64,000 bases of DNA from Pseudomonas sp. p1(2021b) (lineage in GTDB: Bacteria; Pseudomonadota; Gammaproteobacteria; Pseudomonadales; Pseudomonadaceae): the NCBI RefSeq assembly GCF_020151015.1, contig NZ_CP083746.1, forward strand, positions 2,013,001-2,077,000, given 5' to 3'. Both the position numbers and the translations under genes were made by a program. Positions within the stretch are counted from its first letter, which is position 1, and the number at the start of each line of letters is the position of its first letter. Below are positions 1 to 8,103 of this stretch, in pieces. A model generated the notes under the pieces. It had not been told where the DNA came from, did not search any database, and saw only the letters and a program-made list of their open reading frames with translations.

Positions 1-35
1 GCATCTGAGCCCAGCCCCGCTGAAAGGATTTGATA

Positions 36-788
36 ATGGAATATTTGCTGGAACTGGCTGCAAGCCCCGCCGCCTGGGTTGCCCTGGCCACCCTGGTGGC
101 CATGGAGATCGTGCTGGGCATCGATAACCTGATCTTCATCTCCATCCTGACCAACAAGCTGCCGGAAGCCTACCGCTCCAAGGCGCGCCGCATCGGTATC
201 AGCATGGCGCTGGTCATGCGCCTGGCGCTGCTCTCGACCGTGGCCTGGATCGTCCAGCTGACGGAGCCGGTGATCGACGTGTTCGGCCACAGCTTCTCGT
301 GGAAGGACATGATCCTCATTGCCGGTGGCCTGTTCCTGCTGTGGAAGGCGACCAAGGAGATCCATGAAAACGTCGACCCTCACGGCGCCAAGGAAGAAGC
401 CAAGGCCGGCTCGACCGTGACCCTGGGCTTCGCCGCCGCGATCGGCCAGATCCTGATGCTCGACATCGTCTTCTCGATCGACAGCATCATCACCGCGGTG
501 GGCATGACCGAGCACCTGCCGATCATGATCATCGCCGTGATCAGTGCCGTGGTGGTGATGCTGGTGGCGGCCGACCCGCTGGCCAAGTTCATCAACGACA
601 ACCCGACCGTGGTGATGCTGGCCCTGGGCTTCCTGATCATGATCGGCATGACCCTGATCGCCGAAGGCTTCGGTGCCCATGTGCCGAAGGGCTATGTGTA
701 CGCGGCGATGGCCTTCTCGACGGCGATCGAAGTGCTCAACATCATGGCGCGTCGGGCGCGGCTCAAGCGTGAGGCTGCCGAAGGCTGA
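36..788 (+). CDS. TerC family integral membrane protein
   Basis: This 250-residue protein is almost entirely hydrophobic helices and shows the TerC family signature [12 protein letters not shown] near residues 22-33, with a second acidic repeat ([10 protein letters not shown]) near residue 145. TerC/YgdQ/Alx proteins are inner membrane proteins linked to metal, mainly manganese, homeostasis; the exact substrate here is unknown. The ATG at 36 follows AAGGA by about 7 nt. A TTG six bases upstream is open but needs no invoking. A strong hairpin terminator follows directly, so the gene ends its transcript. The family call is firm and the substrate is inference. Confidence 0.9.
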   Translation: MEYLLELAASPAAWVALATLVAMEIVLGIDNLIFISILTNKLPEAYRSKARRIGISMALVMRLALLSTVAWIVQLTEPVIDVFGHSFSWKDMILIAGGLFLLWKATKEIHENVDPHGAKEEAKAGSTVTLGFAAAIGQILMLDIVFSIDSIITAVGMTEHLPIMIIAVISAVVVMLVAADPLAKFINDNPTVVMLALGFLIMIGMTLIAEGFGAHVPKGYVYAAMAFSTAIEVLNIMARRARLKREAAEG

Positions 789-796
789 TGCAAGGA

Positions 797-817
797 GGGG
801 CGCGTGGCGCCCCTTTT
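797..817 (+). terminator. Rho-independent terminator after the terC-like gene
   Basis: GGGGCGC, a 3-nt loop, then GCGCCCC followed by TTTT, 9 nt after the stop codon. Confidence 0.85.
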
Positions 818-923
818 CGCGACACAAGGCCACTGCCACGGATACAGCACGAAAGGGTGTGTTGTATCTGTGGGGCGGCCTTGTGTCGTGATAGGGCTGC
901 CTCGCAGCCCCGAGATCATCTGG

Positions 924-1100
924 TCAGTGCGCCCCTGCATGCCGCCGCGCACGATGCGTCGGCTGTGGCTTGGGCGGGGTCTGTGGCGGCAGGTGGTGAT
1001 GGGCGTGGCGGCGCACGATGCGCAATACACCCCACAGCATGGCGGCGGCGACGCTCAGCCACATTCCCACCAGCATCAGGATTGCCATGGTCAGGCTCAT
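924..1100 (-). CDS. Small 58-residue single-pass membrane protein
   Basis: A short reading frame starts at ATG (1098-1100 on the minus strand) with a very strong ribosome-binding site, AAGGAGG, 6 nt upstream. The N-terminal half (about residues 4-27) is one hydrophobic helix with many Met, Leu and Ala. It is followed by a His/Arg/Pro-rich tail ending RRHAGAH. Nothing identifies a function. The quality of the ribosome-binding site and the clean helix-plus-basic-tail layout argue that it is real. It is convergent with the terC-like gene and divergent from the lipoprotein gene at 1308. Confidence 0.6.
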   Translation of the reverse strand: MSLTMAILMLVGMWLSVAAAMLWGVLRIVRRHAHHHLPPQTPPKPQPTHRARRHAGAH

Positions 1101-1307
1101 ATGTGCCTCCTTCTCTCGGGCGGGCGCGGGGCTCGCCTTCCAGACACTGCTTTAGTCTAGCTCGCAGCCCGTGACGTTCCATTGACCGAAGGTCTATTCC
1201 CTTGGGCCGTTTCGTTCCAAGCAGGCCCCGGGCTATACCCAGGCACGCGCCAGGCCTATGATCGGAGCCCAGGGCCGGGCGCTGCCTGCCTGGCGAGGAA
1301 CAAGCGA

Positions 1308-1988
1308 GTGTCCATGTTGCAACGAACCTTCACCTCCACACGCCGCCTGCTGGCCGCTTGCCTGGTCGTCACCAGCCTGGCCGGTTGCGCCGGCGGCCCG
1401 TCGCCGATCGCCAAGGGCCTGCCGCAGCGGGTCGAGATCAGCAGCATGCCGTTCTACCGTGGCAAGGCCAACCACAGCGGCGCCATGGCCCTGGCGGCAC
1501 TGCTGTCGCAACAGGGCGTAGTGGTGACCCCTGGTCTGCTGGACAAGCCCTTGAATCTGCCGCAGGGCGCCGATGCACTGGGGCAGCGCATTCCCGAGGT
1601 GGCCCGTGAATATGGCATGGTGGTCTATCCCCTGGACAAACGCCTGGATGCCTTGCTGACTCAGGTGGCCGCAGGCAATCCGGTGCTGCTGCGCTACGAG
1701 GAGGGGGCGGTCTGGTGGAGCGAACCGCGTTATGCGGTGCTGATCGGCTATGACAGCTACAAGCAGCGCGTGCTGTTGCGCTCGGGGATGCAGCGTCGCC
1801 AGTTGATGGCGTTCGATGACTTCGAAGCTGCGTGGGCGAAGGAGGGGAATTGGGCGGTGCTGGTGCAGCCACCGCGGCAACTGCCGGCCCAGGTGGACCG
1901 GCAGCGCTGGCTGCAGGCGGCCGATGAGCTGGCCAGGGCGGGCCAGGAGATCGCGGCGAAGCAGGCCGTTCGCAGCGTAGGGCAGTAA
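1308..1988 (+). CDS. C39 peptidase-like lipoprotein, probably catalytically dead
   Basis: The product starts with an arginine-containing signal peptide and a lipobox (SLAGC, Cys about residue 24-26), so it should be an outer-membrane or periplasmic lipoprotein. The rest matches the C39-like papain fold seen in a family of Pseudomonas lipoproteins. The usual catalytic Cys of the CGPAALA motif is Ser here (HSGAMALAALL), and the usual His before the VxxGYD strand is Arg (RYAVLIGYDS). It is therefore probably a pseudo-peptidase. A GTG at 1308 sits 9 nt after GAGGA; ATG at 1314 is the alternative start. The C-terminus is a helical, Ala/Gln-rich stretch. The fold call is moderate and the loss of catalysis is inferred from the residues seen. 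Confidence 0.7.
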   Translation: MSMLQRTFTSTRRLLAACLVVTSLAGCAGGPSPIAKGLPQRVEISSMPFYRGKANHSGAMALAALLSQQGVVVTPGLLDKPLNLPQGADALGQRIPEVAREYGMVVYPLDKRLDALLTQVAAGNPVLLRYEEGAVWWSEPRYAVLIGYDSYKQRVLLRSGMQRRQLMAFDDFEAAWAKEGNWAVLVQPPRQLPAQVDRQRWLQAADELARAGQEIAAKQAVRSVGQ

Positions 1989-2005
1989 TCGCGCTGGCCT
2001 CATCA

Positions 2006-2061
2006 GCGGGCAAGCCCGCCCCCACAGGATCTTGGATCGGCCTGTAGGGGCGGGCTTGTCC
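2006..2061. repeat. REP-like inverted pair / bidirectional terminator
   Basis: CAAGCCCGCCCCCACAGG at 2011-2028 is repeated inverted at 2041-2058 with 17 of 18 matches, and each arm holds a small GCGGGC/GCCCGC hairpin. This is the look of P. putida-type REP pairs in convergent intergenic space. It lies between the lipoprotein gene and the convergent oxidase gene, where it can also end both transcripts. Confidence 0.75.
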
Positions 2062-2103
2062 GGGGGCGCCGAAGCGCCGAGGTCGGGCCTAGGCAGGCGA
2101 CAA

Positions 2104-3387
2104 TCAGATACCCAGGCGGTCACGCAGGCTGTAGTACCAGGCACCCAGCGCGCTGAACGGTACGCGCAGCAGCTGGCCTCCCGGGAACGGGTAGTGCGGC
2201 AGGCCGGCGAAGGCGTCGAAGCGCTCGGCCTGGCCACGCAGGGCTTCGGCCAGCACCTTGCCCGCCAGGTGGGTGTAGGTCACGCCATGGCCGGAGCAGC
2301 CCTGGGAGTAGTAGATATTGTCGCCGATACGACCGACCTGCGGCAGGCGCGACAGGGTCAGCAGGAAGTTGCCGGTCCAGGCGTAGTCGATCTTCACGTT
2401 CTTGAGCTGCGGGAAGGCCTTGAGCATCTTCGGACGGATGATCGCCTCGATGTTCGCCGGGTCACGGGCACCGTACACCACGCCGCCGCCGAAGATCAGG
2501 CGCTTGTCGCTGGTCAAGCGGTAGTAGTCGAGCAGGTAGTTGCAGTCCTCGACGCAGTAGTCCTGGGGCAGCAGGGTGCGGGCCAGTTCCTCGCCCAGCG
2601 GCTCGGTGGTGATCACCTGGGTGCCGCATGGCATCGACTTGGCGGCCAGTTCCGGCACCAGGTTGCCCAGGTAGGCGTTGCCGGCGACGATGATGAACTT
2701 GGCGCGCACCTTGCCTTGCGGGGTGTGCACGACCGGGTTGGCGCCACGCTCGATGCGCACGGCCGGGGTCTGTTCATAGATGATGCCGCCCAGCGACTCG
2801 ACTGCGGCGGCTTCGCCCAGGGCCAGGTTCAATGGGTGGATGTGGCCACCGCTCATGTCCAGCATGCCGCCGACATAATTGTCGCAGGCCACCACTTCAC
2901 GGATGCGCTTCTGGTCCATCAGCTCCAGCTGGGTGTGGCCGAAGCGTTCCCACAGGCGCTTCTGGGACTCCAGGTGGCCCATCTGCTTGGCGCTGAGGGC
3001 GGCGAATACACCGCCGTCTTTCAGGTCGCACTGGATGTTGTACTTGGCCACGCGCTCACGGATGATGCGGCCGCCTTCGAAGGCCATCTGGCCCAGCAGT
3101 TGCGCCTGCTTGGGGCCGACGGTGCGCTCGATGACGTCGATGTCGCGGCTGTAGCTGTTGACGATCTGCCCGCCGTTGCGGCCCGACGCACCGAAGCCGA
3201 CCTTGGCCGCTTCGACGATGCTCACCTTGAAGCCGTTCTCCAGCAGGAACAGGGCGCTGGACAGGCCGGTATAGCCGGCGCCGATGATGCAGATATCGGT
3301 CTCCACCTCACCCTGCAGCGCCGGACGTGGCGGCACCGGGTTGGCCGAGGCGGCGTAGTAGGACTGGGGGTAGGGGGTGTTGGCCAT
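2104..3387 (-). CDS. puuB: FAD-dependent amine oxidase, gamma-glutamylputrescine oxidase-like
   Basis: The 427-residue protein has a DAO-family layout: an N-terminal dinucleotide-binding motif CIIGAGYTGLSSALFL around residues 33-48, the GFGASGRNGGQ segment typical of PuuB/OrdL proteins, and a C-terminal FAD-contacting SQGCSGHGVTYTHLAGK region. PuuB oxidises gamma-glutamyl-putrescine to the aldehyde with release of ammonia and H2O2. Pseudomonads carry several paralogues acting on different amines, so the substrate is not certain. It is a single gene, with its promoter in the 3388-3540 gap that also leads to the tRNA. Confidence is high for the family and moderate for the substrate. Confidence 0.8.
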   Translation of the reverse strand: MANTPYPQSYYAASANPVPPRPALQGEVETDICIIGAGYTGLSSALFLLENGFKVSIVEAAKVGFGASGRNGGQIVNSYSRDIDVIERTVGPKQAQLLGQMAFEGGRIIRERVAKYNIQCDLKDGGVFAALSAKQMGHLESQKRLWERFGHTQLELMDQKRIREVVACDNYVGGMLDMSGGHIHPLNLALGEAAAVESLGGIIYEQTPAVRIERGANPVVHTPQGKVRAKFIIVAGNAYLGNLVPELAAKSMPCGTQVITTEPLGEELARTLLPQDYCVEDCNYLLDYYRLTSDKRLIFGGGVVYGARDPANIEAIIRPKMLKAFPQLKNVKIDYAWTGNFLLTLSRLPQVGRIGDNIYYSQGCSGHGVTYTHLAGKVLAEALRGQAERFDAFAGLPHYPFPGGQLLRVPFSALGAWYYSLRDRLGI

Positions 3388-3549
3388 GCTAAGGAAACCT
3401 CGTGTTTTATATTTTTAACGAATGTGCCGATGCTATCAATAATAATAAACACCCGCTAGTCGTCCGTTGAAAATCCTTTACTCGGCCCCTGCGCAGCCTC
3501 CTTTTGGTAAATACTTTTAGGATTCAGTGGGTTAGCGTGAAAAAAACAG

Positions 3550-3577
3550 TTGACAGCCGTTTGGGAACGCGTAGAAT
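3550..3577 (+). promoter_or_regulatory. Sigma70 promoter of tRNA-Val
   Basis: TTGACA at 3550-3555, a 16-nt spacer, and TAGAAT at 3572-3577, 15 nt before the mature tRNA 5' end. Confidence 0.8.
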
Positions 3578-3591
3578 GCGCCCACATCGAC

Positions 3592-3668
3592 AGGCACATA
3601 GCTCAGTTGGTTAGAGCACCACCTTGACATGGTGGGGGTCGTTGGTTCGAGTCCAATTGTGCCTACCA
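3592..3668 (+). tRNA. tRNA-Val (anticodon GAC)
   Basis: A complete 77-nt cloverleaf can be folded by hand. The acceptor stem AGGCACA pairs with TGTGCCT, the D stem is GCTC/GAGC, the anticodon stem CCACC/GGTGG carries the loop TTGACAT (anticodon GAC at 3626-3628), and the T-loop is GTTCGAGTC. The CCA is encoded (3666-3668). The 5' half is host DNA. The 3' part from 3617 is the shared attachment core, so the prophage regenerates the gene on integration. Confidence 0.97.
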
Positions 3669-3671
3669 AAC
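3617..3671 (+). repeat. attL core (55-bp direct repeat)
   Basis: This block is identical over 55 bp to 43745-43799. It starts at the base before the anticodon stem and runs 3 nt past the tRNA CCA. After one mismatch the similarity goes on for about 20 bp (AAAGCCCCGGTTT). Confidence 0.95.
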
Positions 3672-3697
3672 GAAAGCCCCGGTTTCCGGGCACTTGA

Positions 3698-3725
3698 AGG
3701 GCGATCCTAGCGGGTCGCCCTTTTT
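3698..3725 (+). terminator. Terminator after tRNA-Val (phage-side copy)
   Basis: AAGGGCGATCC, a 4-nt loop, then GGGTCGCCC and TTTTT. A near copy with a different loop lies after attR at 43827, as expected if the phage brought its own version of this terminator. Confidence 0.8.
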
Positions 3726-3727
3726 GT

Positions 3728-3760
3728 TTTTGCAAAACTTTTGCAAAACTTTTGCAAAAC
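3728..3760. repeat. Three tandem 11-bp repeats, candidate integrase arm sites
   Basis: TTTTGCAAAAC occurs three times head to tail (3728, 3739, 3750), between attL and the int stop codon. A further copy (TTTGCAAAAC at 43632-43641) lies just inside attR. Lambda-type integrases bind short arm sites on both sides of the core, so this is a reasonable set of arm sites. The integrase's binding specificity is not known from the sequence. Confidence 0.55.
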
Positions 3761-3800
3761 CACCCACCTCTATCTGGTCTGTGCGGGCGCTTGCCGTTCG

Positions 3801-4937
3801 TCAGATAGCCAGATCAGCCTTCACTTCGACGTACTGAATTTCCTTCGGTGCGTGCCCGTCTTGATACCGCTCTGTCATCTCGGCGGTGGCGTGTCCCATC
3901 AGCAACTGGACGTATTCAGTCGAAAAATTCTGTTGTTCGTACAGCCAGGCGCCCAAGGCCCGGATCTCGTGGAACGTTGGTCGCTCTTCGAATTCGAGGT
4001 GGTCGTAGGCCTTCGCAGCGTCCCTGGCCTTCCTGAAGCTTTTGGACAGGTAATCCGGAGTAACTGCCGTCCAGTGCTCTTTCGCGTCGATCTGGTCCTG
4101 ACGGCGCGCCTTCGGGCGGTAATGGATGAGGAGGGGTGAAATGATTGGCGATCGGAAGCACTCGTTCACCGTCTCGCGCAGCGCCTTGCCCATGACGATC
4201 TGCAGGTGGATCGGCGTGTCGTAGTTGTCGGTCTTGCCTGGCGACACCCTGATGGTGTTCTTGATCAGGTCCACAGCCGACTTCTTCCAAGTCACGATAT
4301 CTTCGCGGCGCTGCAAGCTGGTCAGGCCCAGCCTGATGGCGCGCTTGAGCCAGCTTGGCGTGGTATCGGCATTGAGGATCTTCTGAACGCCCTCCAGGGT
4401 ATGGCGCTGGCGCTTCTTCTTCGCTTCCTTCTTGAGCAGCGTCATGTCGGCGGCGTTGCGCTCCACCATGCCCTTGGCGATCGCGAAGTTAAGTAGGCTG
4501 ACGAGCAGGCTGCGGTGCTTCGTGTAGGCGTTGTTGCTGAATTGGTCGAGGTACTCGGCGGCGGCAAGAACGTCGAACTGGCCTACCAGCAGGTGCCCGA
4601 TATCCGTCCGGTAGCGCTTGAGCTTGTAGCCGATCTCGTCCAGTGACGAGCGCGCATAGCCGCGCTCGGGGAGCCATTCGGCTTCGAAGCGGTCGATCAG
4701 GGCGCCGATAGTCGGTAGGCGGTCGCCTGTGATGGTTGCCAGCATTTCGCCGTTGTCGGTCATCAGGAAGGCCAGCTTGGCGTTGGCAGCTTTTGCCAGG
4801 CGCACGGCGTCCTCATACGGCTTGTTGATGCTGGTCATCTTCCCGGTGATCGGGTTCTTGTACCGCCAGTACTTCCCGTTTGGGTACAGGTTGGGCGGGA
4901 GCGTTCTGTTCTTCGGGCTGCGCGGTCGTGGTGCCAT
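3801..4937 (-). CDS. int: Tyrosine recombinase, lambda Int type
   Basis: The 378-residue protein catalyses integration and, with Xis, excision at the tRNA-Val site. Residues 8-55 look like the lambda Int arm-binding domain (LPPNLYPNGKYWRYKNPITGK). The catalytic domain has a likely first Arg at 210 (TSLQRREDI), Lys 235, His 323 and Arg 326 (TFHEIRALG), His 349 (LLMGHA) and the nucleophile Tyr 358 (TERYQ). It lies next to attL and reads towards it, and its ATG is 1 nt past the xis stop, which suggests translational coupling. It is the last gene of the leftward early operon. Confidence 0.95.
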   Translation of the reverse strand: MAPRPRSPKNRTLPPNLYPNGKYWRYKNPITGKMTSINKPYEDAVRLAKAANAKLAFLMTDNGEMLATITGDRLPTIGALIDRFEAEWLPERGYARSSLDEIGYKLKRYRTDIGHLLVGQFDVLAAAEYLDQFSNNAYTKHRSLLVSLLNFAIAKGMVERNAADMTLLKKEAKKKRQRHTLEGVQKILNADTTPSWLKRAIRLGLTSLQRREDIVTWKKSAVDLIKNTIRVSPGKTDNYDTPIHLQIVMGKALRETVNECFRSPIISPLLIHYRPKARRQDQIDAKEHWTAVTPDYLSKSFRKARDAAKAYDHLEFEERPTFHEIRALGAWLYEQQNFSTEYVQLLMGHATAEMTERYQDGHAPKEIQYVEVKADLAI

Positions 4938-4938
4938 T

Positions 4939-5169
4939 TCAAATATCCAGCATCTGAGCCAAGAGTGGGTCGTTCGAGCCGATAACGGCGTCCTGGAGGT
5001 TTACGAAATACATCCCACCGCGGACTTCACCCGCCAACTCCCCCTCATCAATCCATTTCTTCAGCTGCTGCAAGCTCGGCTTACCGCCGGCGTAGCGCAG
5101 TTTCCGGTACTCGCCCACCTCCATGAGCCTGGGTAGGCTGGCGGTGATCTGAGCTATAACTTTAGCCAT
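4939..5169 (-). CDS. xis: Excisionase-like winged-helix protein
   Basis: This 76-residue protein sits immediately upstream of int with a 1-nt gap. Its centre (KPSLQQLKKWIDEGELAG followed by GGMYFVNL) resembles the recognition helix and wing of lambda-type excisionases. Xis bends attL/attR DNA and directs Int towards excision. The call rests on position, size and the HTH-wing pattern. Sequence similarity in this family is generally low, so confidence is moderate to high. Confidence 0.8.
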   Translation of the reverse strand: MAKVIAQITASLPRLMEVGEYRKLRYAGGKPSLQQLKKWIDEGELAGEVRGGMYFVNLQDAVIGSNDPLLAQMLDI

Positions 5170-5178
5170 GGCTGAGCC

Positions 5179-5754
5179 TCAATCGACATTGTCATTCGAC
5201 GCGTGACGCGTCAGGTTCTGGTTGTCACGCTGGTCTGTCACGTCAGCACTCTCTGGCATGCCAAGACGCTCGACAGTCACTCGCCAGTCGCCAATCTCAA
5301 GCCCATCCTTGGTCACCCCCTCTTCAATGACGACGCTGCGCGCAGAATTCAGGTCGCTGGATATGGTGATGAGGATTCGCGAGCACGCCGACCAGATTGC
5401 GGCACCCTGCTCGTCCGATTTGAGCTGGTCCATTGCGCGCCGAACTGTTTGCCAGTTCTCGGCATCCTTGCGCAGCGCCTCGCTCTCGGCCTTAAGCTGG
5501 TCGCGCTCCACGCTCAAGGCATGCAGCGTCATTCTGGCGCCACACACTTCCTTGGCGCGCTCACCTGCGACCTCGATTTCGCGCTGTGCAACTGCCTTCA
5601 AATGCTCGATCTCAGCGAGCATAGCCAACGTGACGTCTGGGTCGCACTCGCTGAGGAATTCACTGAATCGGCGATCCCATTCCGCTTCATCCGCACACTT
5701 CGTCACGTCACAAGCTTCAGCCGCTTTCTTGAGCTCGCTCGTATCAAAGCTCAT
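5179..5754 (-). CDS. Ead/Ea22-like phage early protein
   Basis: The 191-residue protein has a central coiled coil (about residues 40-105) preceded by a segment PDVTLAMLAEIEHLKA, the pattern seen in Ead/Ea22-like proteins of lambdoid early regions. These proteins lie near int/xis and have no settled role. The start codon overlaps the stop of the upstream gene as ATGA. A short gap of 9 nt separates it from xis. Confidence 0.6.
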   Translation of the reverse strand: MSFDTSELKKAAEACDVTKCADEAEWDRRFSEFLSECDPDVTLAMLAEIEHLKAVAQREIEVAGERAKEVCGARMTLHALSVERDQLKAESEALRKDAENWQTVRRAMDQLKSDEQGAAIWSACSRILITISSDLNSARSVVIEEGVTKDGLEIGDWRVTVERLGMPESADVTDQRDNQNLTRHASNDNVD

Positions 5755-6494
5755 TCCCGGCCTCCTGCCAGTGCGGCCAGTTCCGCCACCAGCGCATCGG
5801 TGCGCCCATAGAACTTGCCGGCGTCCTCATTTACGAACCGCTCGAGCACGGTGGCCACCGCCTGCTCATTGGCCAGGCCGCGCAGGTCAGCCTCCGGAAA
5901 ATTTTCCGGACCCTTCGCATCGGTCGCCGCTGGATGCACGAACGCTTCCTGGCTGATCAGCAGCGTGCGCACCGGGCGAATGCCCTTGCTCTTGCTGGCC
6001 CAGTTGGTGGTCGGTGTGCACCATGGCCGCATGTGCAGGCACCAGGAACTGCCGGCGGAGTTCTGCGTGCTAGACCAATATTCCATGTGGGTGAAGGCCT
6101 GGGCCGGGCCGCCAGAGCGACTAGCGGGCCAGTATTTCTCCCAGTCAGGCAACTGCAGAAGGTTCGCCCGCATGACCTGCAGTTGCTCGATACTCGGTAG
6201 GTGCCATCCGCCCTGGCCCCGGATGGTCATGCCCAGCACCTTGCGGGCGATCGCGCTGCCGGCTTCGGCCATGGCGCGGGTATTCGTCATGCCGTCATGA
6301 AATGACAGGGCGCCACGGACATTCACGCGCGGCCCTGGCTGCTCCCACCACTGGGCAACAGCCTCGAACTCGCGACCGGCATCGATAAGGGCGTGCTCGG
6401 CACCGCCGAAGAAGATCCGACCGGCGAAGAAGCCGCCGCCGAGGGGCTGGCCGATGGCGGGGAGGGCGGCGGGGTTGATTGCTCGGCGCTTCAT
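5751..6494 (-). CDS. DUF1566-like (Lcl C-terminal-like) protein in the early operon
   Basis: The 247-residue protein contains the DUF1566 pattern: GGWHLPSIEQLQVM near residues 95-108, HMEYWSSTQNS near 136-146, and GIRPVRTL near 171-178. This is thought to be a C-type-lectin-like fold, found in secreted bacterial proteins and in accessory phage genes. It has no signal peptide. The C-terminal 70 residues are Ala/Glu-rich and helical. Its start overlaps the upstream stop by 4 nt. Its role in a leftward early operon next to xis is unknown. Confidence 0.6.
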   Translation of the reverse strand: MKRRAINPAALPAIGQPLGGGFFAGRIFFGGAEHALIDAGREFEAVAQWWEQPGPRVNVRGALSFHDGMTNTRAMAEAGSAIARKVLGMTIRGQGGWHLPSIEQLQVMRANLLQLPDWEKYWPASRSGGPAQAFTHMEYWSSTQNSAGSSWCLHMRPWCTPTTNWASKSKGIRPVRTLLISQEAFVHPAATDAKGPENFPEADLRGLANEQAVATVLERFVNEDAGKFYGRTDALVAELAALAGGRE

Positions 6495-7180
6495 TTGCTC
6501 ACCTCAATCTTGCGCGTAACGATCCGGCTTCCCTGGGTGTCATGCACCACCAGAGGTGCGCTCTGGCGAGCCATGCTGCCGTCGGGCTGTGGGTGGTAGG
6601 TCGGTACACCGTAGAACGGCCCGCCTGGCGCGAACGGGTCTGGCAGCAAGTCGGGGTTGTCGAGCAGGATTTGCTCGAACTGGCGCATATAGGCGTTGAA
6701 CAGCGGACCATCCTTGAAGTCAGGCTGATTGCGACCGGATCGAGTACTGGCGCTGTCCTCAAGCCCGGCCACGAACGCAATCCCCGACAGGGTAGAGCGA
6801 GCCTTGCATGCGCATTCCGCTGCCTCATCGCGATGCACTGAGTTGACCGCAAGAACATCAAGGATGGCCTCCATCCCATGTGCAATGGTCAGGTAGTCGT
6901 CTGCCCGATGCAGCCAATCAGCTATGGCGATAAAGTTTTTCCTGCGACTTGCGCGTCGAGCTTCCTTCTCGACCTCAAGAGCCTTCACCTTGCTGGTAGT
7001 GAACGGTAGGCCAGCCTTCGCAGCCTTGATGTGCTTGGCATAGTAGGCGCGGTCGTGCTCGCGCTCGGCGCACAAGTGACGCGCAGCTCGCCTGGCTATG
7101 ATCAGGGAGATCAGCGGCTCCACATTGCCGCGGTTGGCCAGCTCGGTAAGCCGGCGGACGTGTTCGGGCTTCATCAGCAT
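6491..7180 (-). CDS. Hypothetical phage early protein (229 aa)
   Basis: I do not recognise this protein. Residues 20-80 are strongly basic and helical (RRAARHLCAEREHDRAYYAKHIKAAK), the middle is helical, and the C-terminal third is Pro/Gly-rich (DPFAPGGPFYGVPTYHPQ). The ATG at 7180 follows GGGAG by 7 nt. It overlaps both neighbours by a few bases, so it is translated within the leftward operon. Confidence 0.6.
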   Translation of the reverse strand: MLMKPEHVRRLTELANRGNVEPLISLIIARRAARHLCAEREHDRAYYAKHIKAAKAGLPFTTSKVKALEVEKEARRASRRKNFIAIADWLHRADDYLTIAHGMEAILDVLAVNSVHRDEAAECACKARSTLSGIAFVAGLEDSASTRSGRNQPDFKDGPLFNAYMRQFEQILLDNPDLLPDPFAPGGPFYGVPTYHPQPDGSMARQSAPLVVHDTQGSRIVTRKIEVSK

Positions 7181-7377
7181 GGCTGCTCTCCCGATTCAGC
7201 AACGGCACGCATGTGCAGCTTGATGCCGCAGGACTTGGCCAGCGCTTGCAGCTCGGCCACGGTGGTATTCGGGCTCTGCAAAGCTTGGCCGAAACTCACC
7301 AGGCGCTGGCCTAAGTGACCAAGTTCAGTTGCCAGGTGGTCCGTATAGCAGCGGGTGTCGGTTGTGGTGATGGTCAT
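7174..7377 (-). CDS. Small hypothetical phage protein (67 aa)
   Basis: A Thr-rich start is followed by a helical stretch (ATELGHLGQRLVSFGQAL) and a CGIKLHM segment. AGGAG lies 9 nt before the ATG. It overlaps the genes on both sides (ATGA type), which supports translation. No function is recognised. Confidence 0.5.
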   Translation of the reverse strand: MTITTTDTRCYTDHLATELGHLGQRLVSFGQALQSPNTTVAELQALAKSCGIKLHMRAVAESGEQPC

Positions 7378-7889
7378 GGCTGATGCTCCTGCACCGCCTG
7401 CTGCTGCATGGTTTGCACGCGCAGGGCGGTGTCAATCTCCTGATCCAGTTCTTCGCCGGATAGCCAGTTATCGCCGCGCACCACCAGCAGGTCTTCGTCG
7501 GGATCTTCAATGCGCTCACGGTCACGCAGCCAGCGGTACCGGCGCGCATCGGCAGCCATGCGGACGTGCTCGTCGATGTCGAAGGCTGCGCCTCCTTTTT
7601 CCACATCCCCGATACAGGCAAGTGCTGCGATCTCGTCTCCGAAGCGGCATTCACGACCCGTCGGAATCGATTGGCAGGCATACTCAGTTGCCTTGCGGCT
7701 AATGATCGAAAGACGACGATCCTGTACGGCCAGGTGCTCTTGCAGGTCACCCTCGCTGACTCCAGCGATAACGGCCGTGAACCCTTCCGCCTGGAACTCA
7801 TCGCCAAGTTTCAGGAAGGGCAGGATGGGGGCCAGTGAGCCGCCATCTACGGGGCGCAGCACCAGGGTGATACGTTCAGGCTGCGTCAT
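7374..7889 (-). CDS. Hypothetical phage protein with an RYRWLRD motif
   Basis: The 171-residue protein starts at ATG 7889 with AAGGGGG 6 nt upstream. A longer in-frame start at 7931 would run through the upstream gene and is less likely. The segment [13 protein letters not shown] near residues 112-124 followed by a LDQEIDTAL helix is a pattern common in accessory early proteins of tailed phages. The function is unknown. Confidence 0.55.
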   Translation of the reverse strand: MTQPERITLVLRPVDGGSLAPILPFLKLGDEFQAEGFTAVIAGVSEGDLQEHLAVQDRRLSIISRKATEYACQSIPTGRECRFGDEIAALACIGDVEKGGAAFDIDEHVRMAADARRYRWLRDRERIEDPDEDLLVVRGDNWLSGEELDQEIDTALRVQTMQQQAVQEHQP

Positions 7890-8103
7890 GGCTAACCCCC
7901 TTGGCTTCCGCTGCATTGATGAGCGCGTCAATGATCGCGTTGGCGCGGGCGCGGCCTTCCAGTTCGTTCCGGATTGCCGTGATGATCAGCGAGTTCATCG
8001 ATCGATCATCAGCGCTGGCGGCAGCGGCTACCTGGTCGCGCATGCCGTCAGGCAAACGAACGACGAATTTGTCAGCGGTGCGGCTATCGTATTCAAAGGC
8101 CAT
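7876..8103 (-). CDS. Ribbon-helix-helix (Arc-like) DNA-binding protein
   Basis: The 75-residue protein begins [20 protein letters not shown]. The strand [15 protein letters not shown] and the two helices through [17 protein letters not shown] fit the Arc/MetJ ribbon-helix-helix fold, in which the strand contacts the DNA major groove. AGGAG precedes the ATG by 8 nt. It overlaps the csrA-like gene by 11 nt, so an Arc-type repressor and a CsrA-type RNA regulator are co-translated. It probably represses a phage promoter; the target is unknown. Confidence 0.8.
   Translation of the reverse strand: MAFEYDSRTADKFVVRLPDGMRDQVAAAASADDRSMNSLIITAIRNELEGRARANAIIDALINAAEAKGVSHDAA

Noticed and set aside
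2032..3459. Long plus-strand frame opposite the amine oxidase
   Set aside because: It is the high-GC antisense shadow of puuB; it lacks a ribosome-binding site and recognisable domains.
3532..3735. Minus-strand frame across tRNA-Val giving a TIGLEPTTPT-like peptide
   Set aside because: It is the reverse strand of the tRNA and its terminator; such peptides are well-known misannotations.
3728..3760. Start of a CRISPR array
   Set aside because: The three repeats are 11 bp with no spacers, and no cas genes are present.
5751..6494. Diversity-generating retroelement target
   Set aside because: DUF1566-like folds can be such targets, but I see no reverse transcriptase gene and no adenine-variable template repeat in the window.
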